A DNA stretch of 34,485 bases from a virus: positions 1-34,485 of the IMG/VR virus record IMGVR_UViG_3300033148_006007. The stretch is one strand, 5' to 3'. Each line of letters begins with the position of its first letter. The stretch's first letter is position 1. The notes under the pieces are model-generated. The model did not search any database. It was not told where the DNA came from and saw nothing but the letters and a program-made list of their open reading frames with translations. Made by a program: the position numbers and the translations under genes. This document shows positions 26,934-34,328 of this stretch, one piece after another.

Positions 26934-28130
26934 ATGGTTCTTGACATTAGGGCATATACATGGCTGGCCCAAGGGCTCAGCTGGGCATATGTGGTCGAAA
27001 GGCTTATCAATGCGTTCGATGATATGGGACATAATACACACATAGTGTCAACAAACGGCATTAACGAACAAGCATTTAGCGAAAACAAAATGACGAAATC
27101 GATCATTGGGCTTCAAAAATTTGGGCCAGGCAAAAAAGCTATAGATATCGATTTCTGCTATACGGTTCCAATCAATTTTCCAAAACGGTTTCTCGCCAAC
27201 TCAAAACACAAATGCGCAATTTATAATTACGAAACAACTTTGTGGCCGAAAGATTGGAAAAGATACTATCATCTTGTTGACTATTATTTTCCAAGTTCAA
27301 ATTTTTCTGCCGAGGTTTTTTATAATAATGGAATACCACCAGAGAAAACATTTGTTATCCCTCATGGCGTAGACAAAAAGGTATTCAATAAAGATATTAA
27401 GCCCATCAAACTAAAGACAAAAAAGAAATTTAAGTTTGTTGCTGTTGTCGCCCCACACTTTAGAAAGAATATTCCGGCATTATTAGAGGCATATTGTCAA
27501 GCATTTACGAAAGATGACGATGTATGCCTAGTCCTTAAAACAAAATCATACAAACATTCTGATGGAATGTATCATATGCAAAAGAATCCAAGCGGCCGAA
27601 AAGGGTTTGAGATTATACTTGGAGATGTGTTTAGAGACATATACAAAAAATATGGTAACAACATTCCAGAAATAGAATTGTTAAATGGGCATGTAGAAAA
27701 CGTTTCAAGTATTTATAATGTTTGTAATTGTCACATTTCAACTACCGGCAGTGAGGGGTGGGGAATGCCTTTTATCGAGTCAATGGCTTGTGGATTATTA
27801 AACATAGCTCCTCGATATTCGGGGCATTTGCATTTTATGAATGATGATAACTCTCTGTTAATAGATACTACAATAAGATATGCAAGAAATGTTGAACAAT
27901 ACTGGACATTTAACCCAAAAAGCAAAATTGGAGAAGTAAAAATAGGTCATACTGTTGATCTTATGAGAAAAGCATACAAAGAGTATGACCAACTAATAGA
28001 AAAATTTACACCCAGTATGAACGAGGTGGTTGATAGGTTTAGTTGGGAATATGCAGCACAACTAATAATAGATTCTGTGGAAGGCAGAAACCCACATTAT
28101 GTACCAGGAACGTATGGTTTACCAAAATGA
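26934..28130 (+). CDS. GT4-type (GT-B fold) glycosyltransferase
   Basis: This 398-aa protein has the GT4 pattern: an N-terminal acceptor half opening with 'WLAQGLSWAYVVERLINAF' and including 'FVIPHGVDKKVFN', and a C-terminal nucleotide-sugar half. The latter has 'VVAPHFRKN' (R177, K178) and the E-x7-E motif in 'GSEGWGMPFIESMACG' (E274, E282). It would transfer a sugar from a nucleotide donor, with retention of configuration in most GT4 enzymes; donor and acceptor cannot be told. No signal peptide or membrane helix is visible, so it should act in the host cytoplasm. It starts four bases after the upstream endonuclease, uses the AAGGA inside that gene, and its stop overlaps the next start (ATGA). 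It heads a run of glycosyltransferases. Confidence 0.88.
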   Translation: MVLDIRAYTWLAQGLSWAYVVERLINAFDDMGHNTHIVSTNGINEQAFSENKMTKSIIGLQKFGPGKKAIDIDFCYTVPINFPKRFLANSKHKCAIYNYETTLWPKDWKRYYHLVDYYFPSSNFSAEVFYNNGIPPEKTFVIPHGVDKKVFNKDIKPIKLKTKKKFKFVAVVAPHFRKNIPALLEAYCQAFTKDDDVCLVLKTKSYKHSDGMYHMQKNPSGRKGFEIILGDVFRDIYKKYGNNIPEIELLNGHVENVSSIYNVCNCHISTTGSEGWGMPFIESMACGLLNIAPRYSGHLHFMNDDNSLLIDTTIRYARNVEQYWTFNPKSKIGEVKIGHTVDLMRKAYKEYDQLIEKFTPSMNEVVDRFSWEYAAQLIIDSVEGRNPHYVPGTYGLPK

Positions 28131-28819
28131 CCACAAAGGGCAAAATGAAAAAAGTTAGTATTATAATTCCAGTGTATAATCAGCTTAAGATGACCATAGA
28201 TTGTCTTGGCGATGTTATACGAACATATGGCGTTGAAACAGAGATAATAGTGGTTGATGATTGGTCAAAAGAACCAATAAGCAAAGCCATACCAAAATTA
28301 TTCCCAGATATTAAGCTATTAACGAATGAGCGTAATGTTGGGTTCGCAAAGACAGTGAACAAAGGGATACAGGCCGCGTCTCATGATTTGGTTTGTTTGT
28401 TAAATAACGATATTAGACTTCCAAACCCTGCGTGGCTTAAAATAATGACAGATTCAATGGACGAATATGATTTAACGGCCCCTGCAGGTGGAAGAATGGA
28501 CTCTAAATGGAATTATCAACCAGGAGAAGCAAAAAAACGAGGAGATAGGTTTTCTTATCTGCCGTTTTGGTGTATATTAATAAAGCGAGCGGTCTTCGAT
28601 AAAATTGGCGATATCCCAACGGATTTCTCAAAAGGTTTTTTTGAAGACGTGCTATGGGGATACCGGGCAAAGAAAGCAGGATTTAAAGCAGGAATAACAG
28701 AGAATACAGGAGTACAACACCTGTATCACGCAACGTTTAAGGCAGCAGGATATAATTTAGCAGAAGAGTATCAGGTTAAACGAAAAATATTTTTAGACAT
28801 TTTGGGAAAGGAAAAATAA
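28127..28819 (+). CDS. GT2-type (GT-A fold) glycosyltransferase
   Basis: I choose ATG 28127, which overlaps the previous stop as ATGA; the open frame extends upstream but only inside the preceding gene. A second ATG at 28145 after AAAGGG is possible. The 230-aa product has 'VSIIIPVYNQ' (9-18), 'VVDDWS' (41-46), 'NERNVGFAKTVNKGI' (67-80), 'LLNNDI' (90-95, the DxD-equivalent metal site) and 'FFEDVLWGYRAKKAGF' (170-185, catalytic-base region), with H197 and H200 after it. This is a compact GT2 enzyme without membrane helices. Members add sugars to glycans, proteins or lipids; the substrate cannot be read from sequence. Coupling to the GT4 gene suggests that the two act in one pathway. Confidence 0.87.
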   Translation: MTTKGKMKKVSIIIPVYNQLKMTIDCLGDVIRTYGVETEIIVVDDWSKEPISKAIPKLFPDIKLLTNERNVGFAKTVNKGIQAASHDLVCLLNNDIRLPNPAWLKIMTDSMDEYDLTAPAGGRMDSKWNYQPGEAKKRGDRFSYLPFWCILIKRAVFDKIGDIPTDFSKGFFEDVLWGYRAKKAGFKAGITENTGVQHLYHATFKAAGYNLAEEYQVKRKIFLDILGKEK

Positions 28820-29104
28820 ATGTTAACACCAAAGTTTATGACAGAAGAGAGTTGGAACGGTCACGGAGATGTAGATATATGGTTTGTAGATAATACCTCA
28901 GCAGACCTCAGAGACCGAGTATGCAGCGAATTAAACGAAATGATTCCAAGATTACACATGCATGCAAGAAGCGTATATCACGTTGAGCAATTGGTAGACA
29001 GAATATTTTTAAATATGCGTAAGAATAATAATTTGCGAAGAAATGCAAGGACCAAGCAATGGGCATGGGCCGAAGAAATATTGGGAGTCACAAGGGTGGC
29101 CTAG
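28820..29104 (+). CDS. Small protein of unknown function inside the glycosyltransferase run
   Basis: The 94-aa gene starts directly after the preceding TAA and has a good AAAGGA site (28807-28812), so it is probably translated. I do not recognise it. It is charged, with several Trp and His residues in the first half ('EESWNGHGDVDIWFVDN') and an Arg/Asn-rich helix at the end ('NNNLRRNARTKQWAWAEEIL'). That last helix looks like the C-terminal helix of GT4 enzymes (pattern 'lr-x-NA-x3-W-x-W-x-x-E-x-I'). It could therefore be a remnant of a larger glycosyltransferase or a helper subunit. It stops 16 bases before the next gene, and the ribosome binding site of that gene follows its stop. Confidence 0.6.
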   Translation: MLTPKFMTEESWNGHGDVDIWFVDNTSADLRDRVCSELNEMIPRLHMHARSVYHVEQLVDRIFLNMRKNNNLRRNARTKQWAWAEEILGVTRVA

Positions 29105-29120
29105 CACAAGGATTGGGAAT

Positions 29121-29945
29121 ATGTCAATTGATATTATTACAACTACTTATCGCAATGTAGATAAACTTAAGGCCTGTTTATCTACAGTTACGGAAAAAAC
29201 AAAATATGTCGATTATACGTGGTATGTTTGGGCAAATGTTCCGACAGAAGAAGTAAAAAAAGTTATCAACGACTCAATGTACATAGATGACATTTTGTTT
29301 AACGACAGGATAGAACCAATATTTAATGATACTAATAAAAACTCCTTTAGCCAGAACAATAACGAGGCCGCTGCAGAGGGAGATTCTGAGTATATACTGT
29401 TTCTTAACGATGATGTTATGCCGCTAAGAGATGATTGGCTTCTTAGTATGGCCAGTATACTCGATACTGATCCAAAAGTTGGCGTAGTTGGGTCGTTATT
29501 ATTATACCCAGATAAGAAAACAATTCAGCATTGTGGTGTATTTTTTAGTCACACAACTAATAATTTACCATTTCATATGTTTTACAAGCAATCAATAACA
29601 AAGGTTGGAAAGTTTATATCTGTTCCAAGATATTATCAGGCAGTAACTGGTGCATGTATGTTGGTTAGACGAAAGGATTTTGAGTCGGTGGGTGGTTTTT
29701 CTACAGACTATTTTTATTCTTTTGAAGACATCGACTTGTGTTTACAAATAAAAGATACATTAGGGAAAAGATGTGTTTTTTGCCCACAATCGATTTTAAT
29801 TCACGATGAGGGTGTTTCCAGCACCCAACCAAGATTGAAAGAAAATGTAGCCGCGTTTAGAAAAAATTGTTCAGAAAAATACTTTAATGATTTGGAGTTT
29901 TATAAATCAAACCAAAAGTTTATGATTTATAAACCAAAAAGTTGA
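29121..29945 (+). CDS. GT2-type (GT-A fold) glycosyltransferase
   Basis: ATG 29121, eight bases after AAGGA (29108-29112), is the chosen start (274 aa). An upstream extension of the frame to 29043 overlaps the previous gene and carries no family signature. Motifs: 'IDIITTTYRNVDKLKACL' (3-20), 'NNNEAAAEGDSEYILFLNDD' (79-98; metal site N96-D97-D98), 'YYQAVTGACMLVRRKDFESV' (171-190) and 'FEDIDLCLQI' (201-210, base region), then a His in 'ILIHDEG'. The 'YQAVTGACFL' and 'EDVDLCL' elements recur in the first transferase domain of the next gene, so the two are probably paralogues. Soluble, no membrane segment. Donor and acceptor unknown. Confidence 0.87.
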   Translation: MSIDIITTTYRNVDKLKACLSTVTEKTKYVDYTWYVWANVPTEEVKKVINDSMYIDDILFNDRIEPIFNDTNKNSFSQNNNEAAAEGDSEYILFLNDDVMPLRDDWLLSMASILDTDPKVGVVGSLLLYPDKKTIQHCGVFFSHTTNNLPFHMFYKQSITKVGKFISVPRYYQAVTGACMLVRRKDFESVGGFSTDYFYSFEDIDLCLQIKDTLGKRCVFCPQSILIHDEGVSSTQPRLKENVAAFRKNCSEKYFNDLEFYKSNQKFMIYKPKS

Positions 29946-29968
29946 TGTAGTTCGAAAAAACAAAAAAC

Positions 29969-29986
29969 GGGGAGAATGATCAATTG
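29969..29986 (+). promoter_or_regulatory. Ribosome binding site deciding a TTG start
   Basis: GGGGAG (29969-29974) lies nine bases before TTG 29984. The nearby ATG 29976 is in another frame and hits a stop after eight codons, and the next in-frame ATG lies 93 bases inside a conserved-looking beta domain. TTG is therefore the best start. Confidence 0.65.
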
Positions 29987-32137
29987 GCTGTTACAACAGT
30001 AATAGGCGGAAACGGATATCGGTGGCGCGGAAGATCAATTAGGTCTATTCAAAAAGACAACGTAACGTGTGTTACAATGCCTCGTCCAGAGTCAATGATT
30101 ATGGTTCCTTGTACTGTAATTGACAGCATACAGTATAGGGTTACAATTACTGCATCAAAAACCAGTGGAAACGGATCCCTACTTGTTAATTTTTTTGGAG
30201 GAAAACACTATGACGGTACACCAATCGCAATAAACATTACAAGCGTTGCGATGCGTGATTATACAATAGCGGTTCCTGTTCCAAAGTTTCCAAGAAGTTT
30301 GCCAATGTACCTTAGGGTGTGGAAATCAGACAAATCAACTGGAAACACTTATGTTAAGGGTATACGTTTTGAGGTTATTGGCGGAAGACCAAAAATTCCA
30401 AGAGATTCCCGTCCGCCAGTTATAATGGGCAAAAAGAAAATATCTGAAATGCCTCCAAGGCCAAAAAGGATAAAGGAAAAAAAGAGAAGACCAAGGCCTA
30501 GACCAAAGGTCACCAAGCCCGAGCCAGCAATGCCTCCGAAGGAAAACAAGGTAATGAAATTTAAGCCATATAACAAAGGCAAAGCAACTACTACGGCTGC
30601 AAAAGTGCTTATACGGAATCCAGAAGATGTTCCGATGGTAAGTATTATTACTCCAACACGCGATGGCATAGAGTTGCTCAAGAAGTGTTATGCGGCTATT
30701 AATGACAACACAAGTTATCCAAATTGGGAGTGGATTATAGGTGACAGTGATTCAAAGGATGGAACGGCAGAATGCGTAAAGTCATGGAACAATCCAAGGG
30801 TAAAACTTGTAGAAAGAGGGACCACAGAGGGATCATTTTCGTCCATTAATAACGAACTTGTTGGTTTCTCTAGCGGCGAGTATCTTATGTTTTTGAATGA
30901 TGATACCAGACCGCAACCATTTTGGCTATACGAGATGATGTCAAAAATAATTCGTCATCCGAAAATAGGTATAGTCGGCGCAAAACTGATGTATGGCGAA
31001 AATAAAATTCAGCACGCGGGAATAGCATTTGTGCCACAGGGCCCGGCAAATTTGGGCAAATCTGTTCTTGGTTCGTTTCCAAGTGAGTTTGCAAGTCACG
31101 ACAGGTTTTATCAAGCCGTGACTGGGGCGTGCTTTTTAATGCGTACTAGTGACTTTCATTCAGTTAACGGGTTTGATCCAATATATTATTTTTGTTATGA
31201 AGATGTGGATTTGTGTCTTAAAATTGGGCATAATCTGGGTAAAAAAGTTTTGTATGCTGCAAATGCTGTTGTGTATCATGCAGAAAGCGTAACACAAAAA
31301 AAATACAAAACAGCAGGCGTGAAACAGAAAAAAGGCATCGAGGCATTTAAGAACAGGTGGATGAGGAAGGTTGATATAGATTTTAATAAGTATCGCAACA
31401 ATAATGACAAGGGCCTGAGAAAGATCGATGTGTCGTTTGTAACTTGTGTAAATAACTTGACACAGTATAGAAATTATATTGTTGGATCTTTGTTTAAGAA
31501 CGATACGTCACGCACATACGAAACCATACCTGTGCTAAATTTTGGGAACCCGTATTCTGCCGCCGCCGCGTTAAATGTTGGTATTGAGAAAGCTAGATCT
31601 AACATTGTTGTGCTGTGCCATCAAGATGTATTGTTCTATAAAGAATGGGTTGACATGATGTTCGAGCGTATCGAGGAGATAGAAACAAGGACAAAAAAAT
31701 GGGGTGTTATTGGTACGGCAGGAATTAGTCGTAGGGATGATACGGTTGGGGTCGTACACAATATGAAGGGAAGGCTACAGTGGCAAGCATCAAAGAGAGC
31801 ACGAGTATATCCGGTACAAACGGTTGATGAACATTGTATGATTATAAAAAAGAACACAGGGCTTCGTTTTGATTCGGTGATCTTTAATGGATTCCACTTT
31901 TATGGTCCAGATATATGTTTGGATGCAGCAAGCAAAGGGTATATGAACTTTGGTATTCTTTGCCCATTAGTTCATGATTCTGGATCCGGAAGTTTGGTTT
32001 CAGGAAAAAAAGAGTTTATGAGGTTGCTAAATGCGTTGGCCAAAAAGTGGCGACCAAAGTATACACACATTAGGACCCCAACATCAGTAATACGCAGACG
32101 ATCAGTGCGAACATTTGTAAGGTTTAAAAGAAAATGA
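29984..32137 (+). CDS. Dual glycosyltransferase with N-terminal beta-sandwich and Pro/Lys linker
   Basis: This 717-aa protein starts at a TTG. Residues 1-130 form a beta-rich domain of carbohydrate-binding-module type ('GNGSLLVNFFGGKHYDGTPI', 'YLRVWKSDKSTGN'); this is by appearance only. Residues 133-205 are a Pro/Lys/Arg-rich linker. A first GT-A domain (about 218-440) has 'VSIITPTRDGIELLKKCY', 'FLNDD' (N305-D307), 'YQAVTGACFLM' and 'YEDVDLCLKI' (E406, D407). A second GT-A domain (about 480-690) has 'VSFVTCVNN', 'SAAAALNVGIEKARSNIVVL' with 'CHQDVLF' after it (H546-D548), 'DEHCMIIKK' and 'FHFYGPDICLDA'. Two transferase domains in one chain suggest two successive sugar additions or a polymerase of a disaccharide unit. 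Its stop overlaps the next start (ATGA). Confidence 0.85.
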   Translation: MAVTTVIGGNGYRWRGRSIRSIQKDNVTCVTMPRPESMIMVPCTVIDSIQYRVTITASKTSGNGSLLVNFFGGKHYDGTPIAINITSVAMRDYTIAVPVPKFPRSLPMYLRVWKSDKSTGNTYVKGIRFEVIGGRPKIPRDSRPPVIMGKKKISEMPPRPKRIKEKKRRPRPRPKVTKPEPAMPPKENKVMKFKPYNKGKATTTAAKVLIRNPEDVPMVSIITPTRDGIELLKKCYAAINDNTSYPNWEWIIGDSDSKDGTAECVKSWNNPRVKLVERGTTEGSFSSINNELVGFSSGEYLMFLNDDTRPQPFWLYEMMSKIIRHPKIGIVGAKLMYGENKIQHAGIAFVPQGPANLGKSVLGSFPSEFASHDRFYQAVTGACFLMRTSDFHSVNGFDPIYYFCYEDVDLCLKIGHNLGKKVLYAANAVVYHAESVTQKKYKTAGVKQKKGIEAFKNRWMRKVDIDFNKYRNNNDKGLRKIDVSFVTCVNNLTQYRNYIVGSLFKNDTSRTYETIPVLNFGNPYSAAAALNVGIEKARSNIVVLCHQDVLFYKEWVDMMFERIEEIETRTKKWGVIGTAGISRRDDTVGVVHNMKGRLQWQASKRARVYPVQTVDEHCMIIKKNTGLRFDSVIFNGFHFYGPDICLDAASKGYMNFGILCPLVHDSGSGSLVSGKKEFMRLLNALAKKWRPKYTHIRTPTSVIRRRSVRTFVRFKRK

Positions 32138-33045
32138 GAGATATCGGGGTTATATATAAAATAGTATTTCCTAATGGAAAGGAGTATATTGGCCAAACAA
32201 TTCGTTCTGTGAAAGAAAGATTAAGATCACACATAAATGACTCATATAATATAAAATACAAAACATATAATACTAAAGTAGCAAGAGCAATAAGAAAGTA
32301 TTGTGGTGTAGAAAAAGATATTTCTGAACTAAAGTTAGTTACAATAAAACAAGATGTGCCTATTTTGTTATTAGACAAATATGAGATTAAATATATAAAA
32401 AAATATAATAGCATAGAGTGTGGGTATAATATAGCAAAGGGTGGAAAAGGAATTAGGGGCTACAAGCATACCAAAAAAGCAAAAGAAAAAATATCTAAAA
32501 GGGCTAAACTTCAAGTAGGTGAAAACGCTACAAATAATAAAGCTAATTGGCAAGATGTTAACAAGATTAGAAAAATGTATTTGTCTGGAACCAAAGTATG
32601 TAAAATAAATGACGAGTTTGGGTATATACATTACAACACAATACAGGATATAATTAAAAACAGAACCTGGTCCAATAAAGAATATAAAAATAAAATACAA
32701 AATATAAAAAAGATGAATATGGGTGTCGCCAGGAAGATAAGAAAAGATTACAATAGTGGAAAGTTTACTTTAAAAAGATTATCTAAAAAATATTTTTTAT
32801 CTATTGGGCAGGTACACAACATAGTGTCAAACAAATCATGGAGAGACAAAAGGAACAAAAACATTTCGAAAAACAAAGTGGCCACTAAAAATATAAAATC
32901 TGCATCTAAGTTAAATAAAGAAATTGTAAACATTATTAGGCGCAAACATAATAGTGGAAAATATACATGTTTTGGGCTTGCAACTAATTATGGCGTCTCA
33001 AGTGCCACAATATCTAATATAGTTAATTACAAAACATGGAAATAA
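32134..33045 (+). CDS. GIY-YIG homing-type endonuclease with tandem helix-turn-helix repeats
   Basis: This 303-aa gene overlaps the previous stop (ATGA), so it is probably translated by re-initiation. The GIY-YIG domain covers residues 3-106: 'GVIY' (5-8), 'YIG' (18-20), R29, H33, E84 and N99 in 'GYNIAKGGKG'; all catalytic positions are present and spaced as in the other endonuclease. One NUMOD3-like unit follows ('GYKHTKKAKEKISKRAK', about 108-125). Then come three related helix-turn-helix units, each ending in an 'I-(K/V)-x-(R/K)-(T/S)-W' element, with Trp at 179, 236 and 302. The gene is visibly richer in A and in Lys/Ile/Asn codons than its neighbours, which suggests separate ancestry. 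It probably cuts and recognises a site in related phages that lack it; the target cannot be read. Confidence 0.88.
   Translation: MRDIGVIYKIVFPNGKEYIGQTIRSVKERLRSHINDSYNIKYKTYNTKVARAIRKYCGVEKDISELKLVTIKQDVPILLLDKYEIKYIKKYNSIECGYNIAKGGKGIRGYKHTKKAKEKISKRAKLQVGENATNNKANWQDVNKIRKMYLSGTKVCKINDEFGYIHYNTIQDIIKNRTWSNKEYKNKIQNIKKMNMGVARKIRKDYNSGKFTLKRLSKKYFLSIGQVHNIVSNKSWRDKRNKNISKNKVATKNIKSASKLNKEIVNIIRRKHNSGKYTCFGLATNYGVSSATISNIVNYKTWK
32548..33039 (+). repeat. Three degenerate helix-turn-helix units in the endonuclease C-terminus
   Basis: Units at 32548-32670, 32722-32841 and 32914-33039 share the order: helix with 'IRK', 'SGK', a turn with Tyr-Gly/Phe, 'I-x-x-I' and a final Trp. They read like winged or simple helix-turn-helix modules used for long DNA sites. 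Confidence 0.65.
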
Positions 33046-33098
33046 ATTGATTAGACTATCCGGTATGATAGACCGAGAGATGAAAGGAATTATAAACC

Positions 33099-33419
33099 AT
33101 GGGCCTAAAAGAAATAACAAAAAGATGGAGAGATGTCGCGATTATTGGTTTAGAGCCATATGATTTGGTCGAAATCGATAACGAATATTACTCACTTGTT
33201 AAGAATTATCTAGAGGAATACATTATTGTAAATAGATTTAACTCTGGGGAATACACGGAGAAATATACGTTTAAGGAATTATTAGATGCCAAAAGCTTGC
33301 ACCCAAACATAAGAACAATGTTATCGTACGTTTCTATAAGAAAAGACAAATGTGTATGCGGCGGCACATCAGCAAACACTACACATTCTGATTGGTGTCC
33401 AAAGTATTTAGAGGTTTGA
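33099..33419 (+). CDS. Small protein with a C-terminal putative zinc-binding motif
   Basis: This 106-aa gene starts ten bases after AAAGGA (33083-33088). Residues 1-80 are a charged alpha/beta domain without recognised family ('DLVEIDNEYYSLVKNYLEEY', 'YTFKELLDAKSLHPN'). The end contains Cys-x-Cys-Gly-Gly followed by 'THSDWCPKY': three Cys and a His placed to hold one zinc ion. Similar C-x-C-G...H-x-x-W-C-P endings are common in small uncharacterised phage proteins. It lies between an endonuclease and a glycosyltransferase and shares no obvious link with either. Its role is unknown. Confidence 0.7.
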   Translation: MGLKEITKRWRDVAIIGLEPYDLVEIDNEYYSLVKNYLEEYIIVNRFNSGEYTEKYTFKELLDAKSLHPNIRTMLSYVSIRKDKCVCGGTSANTTHSDWCPKYLEV

Positions 33420-33494
33420 TGCGAATAAGTTAACGTTATTTAGGGTACCCGGCGCATTGTTAAAAAAGCAACAGCAGAAAAGAGGAAAACGATA

Positions 33495-34328
33495 ATGACA
33501 AACAAACTAATGAGCGTAATAGTCTTATCATGGAATAGATTGGAATACACCAAACTCACCATAGAGAACATTATTAAAAGAACAACAGTGCCACATATTT
33601 TGGTATTGGTTGATAACAATAGCGCCAAAGAAACTGGGGTTAATGATTATTTGCACAGCATTACTAAATCAAATACAAATGCCGAAGATGTTTTATATGT
33701 TGATAATTTAAAAAATCTTGGAGTTGCAGGAGGCAGAAACAGCGGCATTTGTGCTGTAGAACAAAGTAAGTACGAACAAGAGTATATTTTTAATATTGAC
33801 GATGATATTATTGTGCCAGAAAATTATGACAAACGCATTGTGGAAATTTGTAACAAGGTTCCAAAAATTGGTTTAACTGGAATAAATGTAGAGCCCAATA
33901 AATACCCAATTGTGACGATTAATGGAATAAAAGTGCAGATCAAAAGTGCCGGAAATCTTGGCGGAGCTGCTTTGGCGATTCCACGTCGTGTTTTTAAGAG
34001 AACCGGGTACTATGGTTTTGGAAATGGCACCCTGTATGGACATGAAGACTCCTATCTACGCTCAAAGCTTGATATACTTGGGCTTATAAGCGCGTATATA
34101 CCTGGACGTGGGACTCATCTTGATAAATACAAGGATAAGGCGTACAGGGTAGCAAAAAATAACGCACATAAAAAAGGATCAATCCAATTAAGGGAATTAT
34201 CAAAATCCGTAATAGAGATGCGGAAAACAGGAAATGTATACACCCCATATATTGGCCCAGATATATACACACCAGTCGACGAGGATATTTTTACAGCCGA
34301 TCTGATTATGGACGGAAGACAAAAATAA
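33495..34328 (+). CDS. GT2-type (GT-A fold) glycosyltransferase
   Basis: ATG 33495 follows AGAGGA (33481-33486). The 277-aa protein carries 'MSVIVLSWNRLEYTKLTIEN' (6-25), 'VLVDNNS' (37-43), 'NLGVAGGRNSGI' (74-85), 'FNIDDDIIVP' (99-108; metal site D102-D104), 'GNLGGAALAIPRRVF' (153-167) and 'YGHEDSYLRSKL' (181-192; H183-E184-D185). These are the usual GT2 positions in order. A C-terminal 60 residues after the core are basic and then acidic, of unclear use. The stop overlaps the next start (TAATG). It is the sixth glycosyltransferase domain in about 7.4 kb, separated from the main run by the second endonuclease and the zinc-motif gene. Confidence 0.87.
   Translation: MTNKLMSVIVLSWNRLEYTKLTIENIIKRTTVPHILVLVDNNSAKETGVNDYLHSITKSNTNAEDVLYVDNLKNLGVAGGRNSGICAVEQSKYEQEYIFNIDDDIIVPENYDKRIVEICNKVPKIGLTGINVEPNKYPIVTINGIKVQIKSAGNLGGAALAIPRRVFKRTGYYGFGNGTLYGHEDSYLRSKLDILGLISAYIPGRGTHLDKYKDKAYRVAKNNAHKKGSIQLRELSKSVIEMRKTGNVYTPYIGPDIYTPVDEDIFTADLIMDGRQK

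Noticed and set aside
28043-28126. Upstream extension of the GT2 frame before ATG 28127
   Set aside because: It lies wholly inside the GT4 gene, adds no GT2 motif, and the ATGA overlap start is the usual arrangement.
29043-29120. Upstream extension of the second GT2 frame
   Set aside because: It overlaps the 94-aa gene and has no family signature, whereas ATG 29121 has a well-placed AAGGA.
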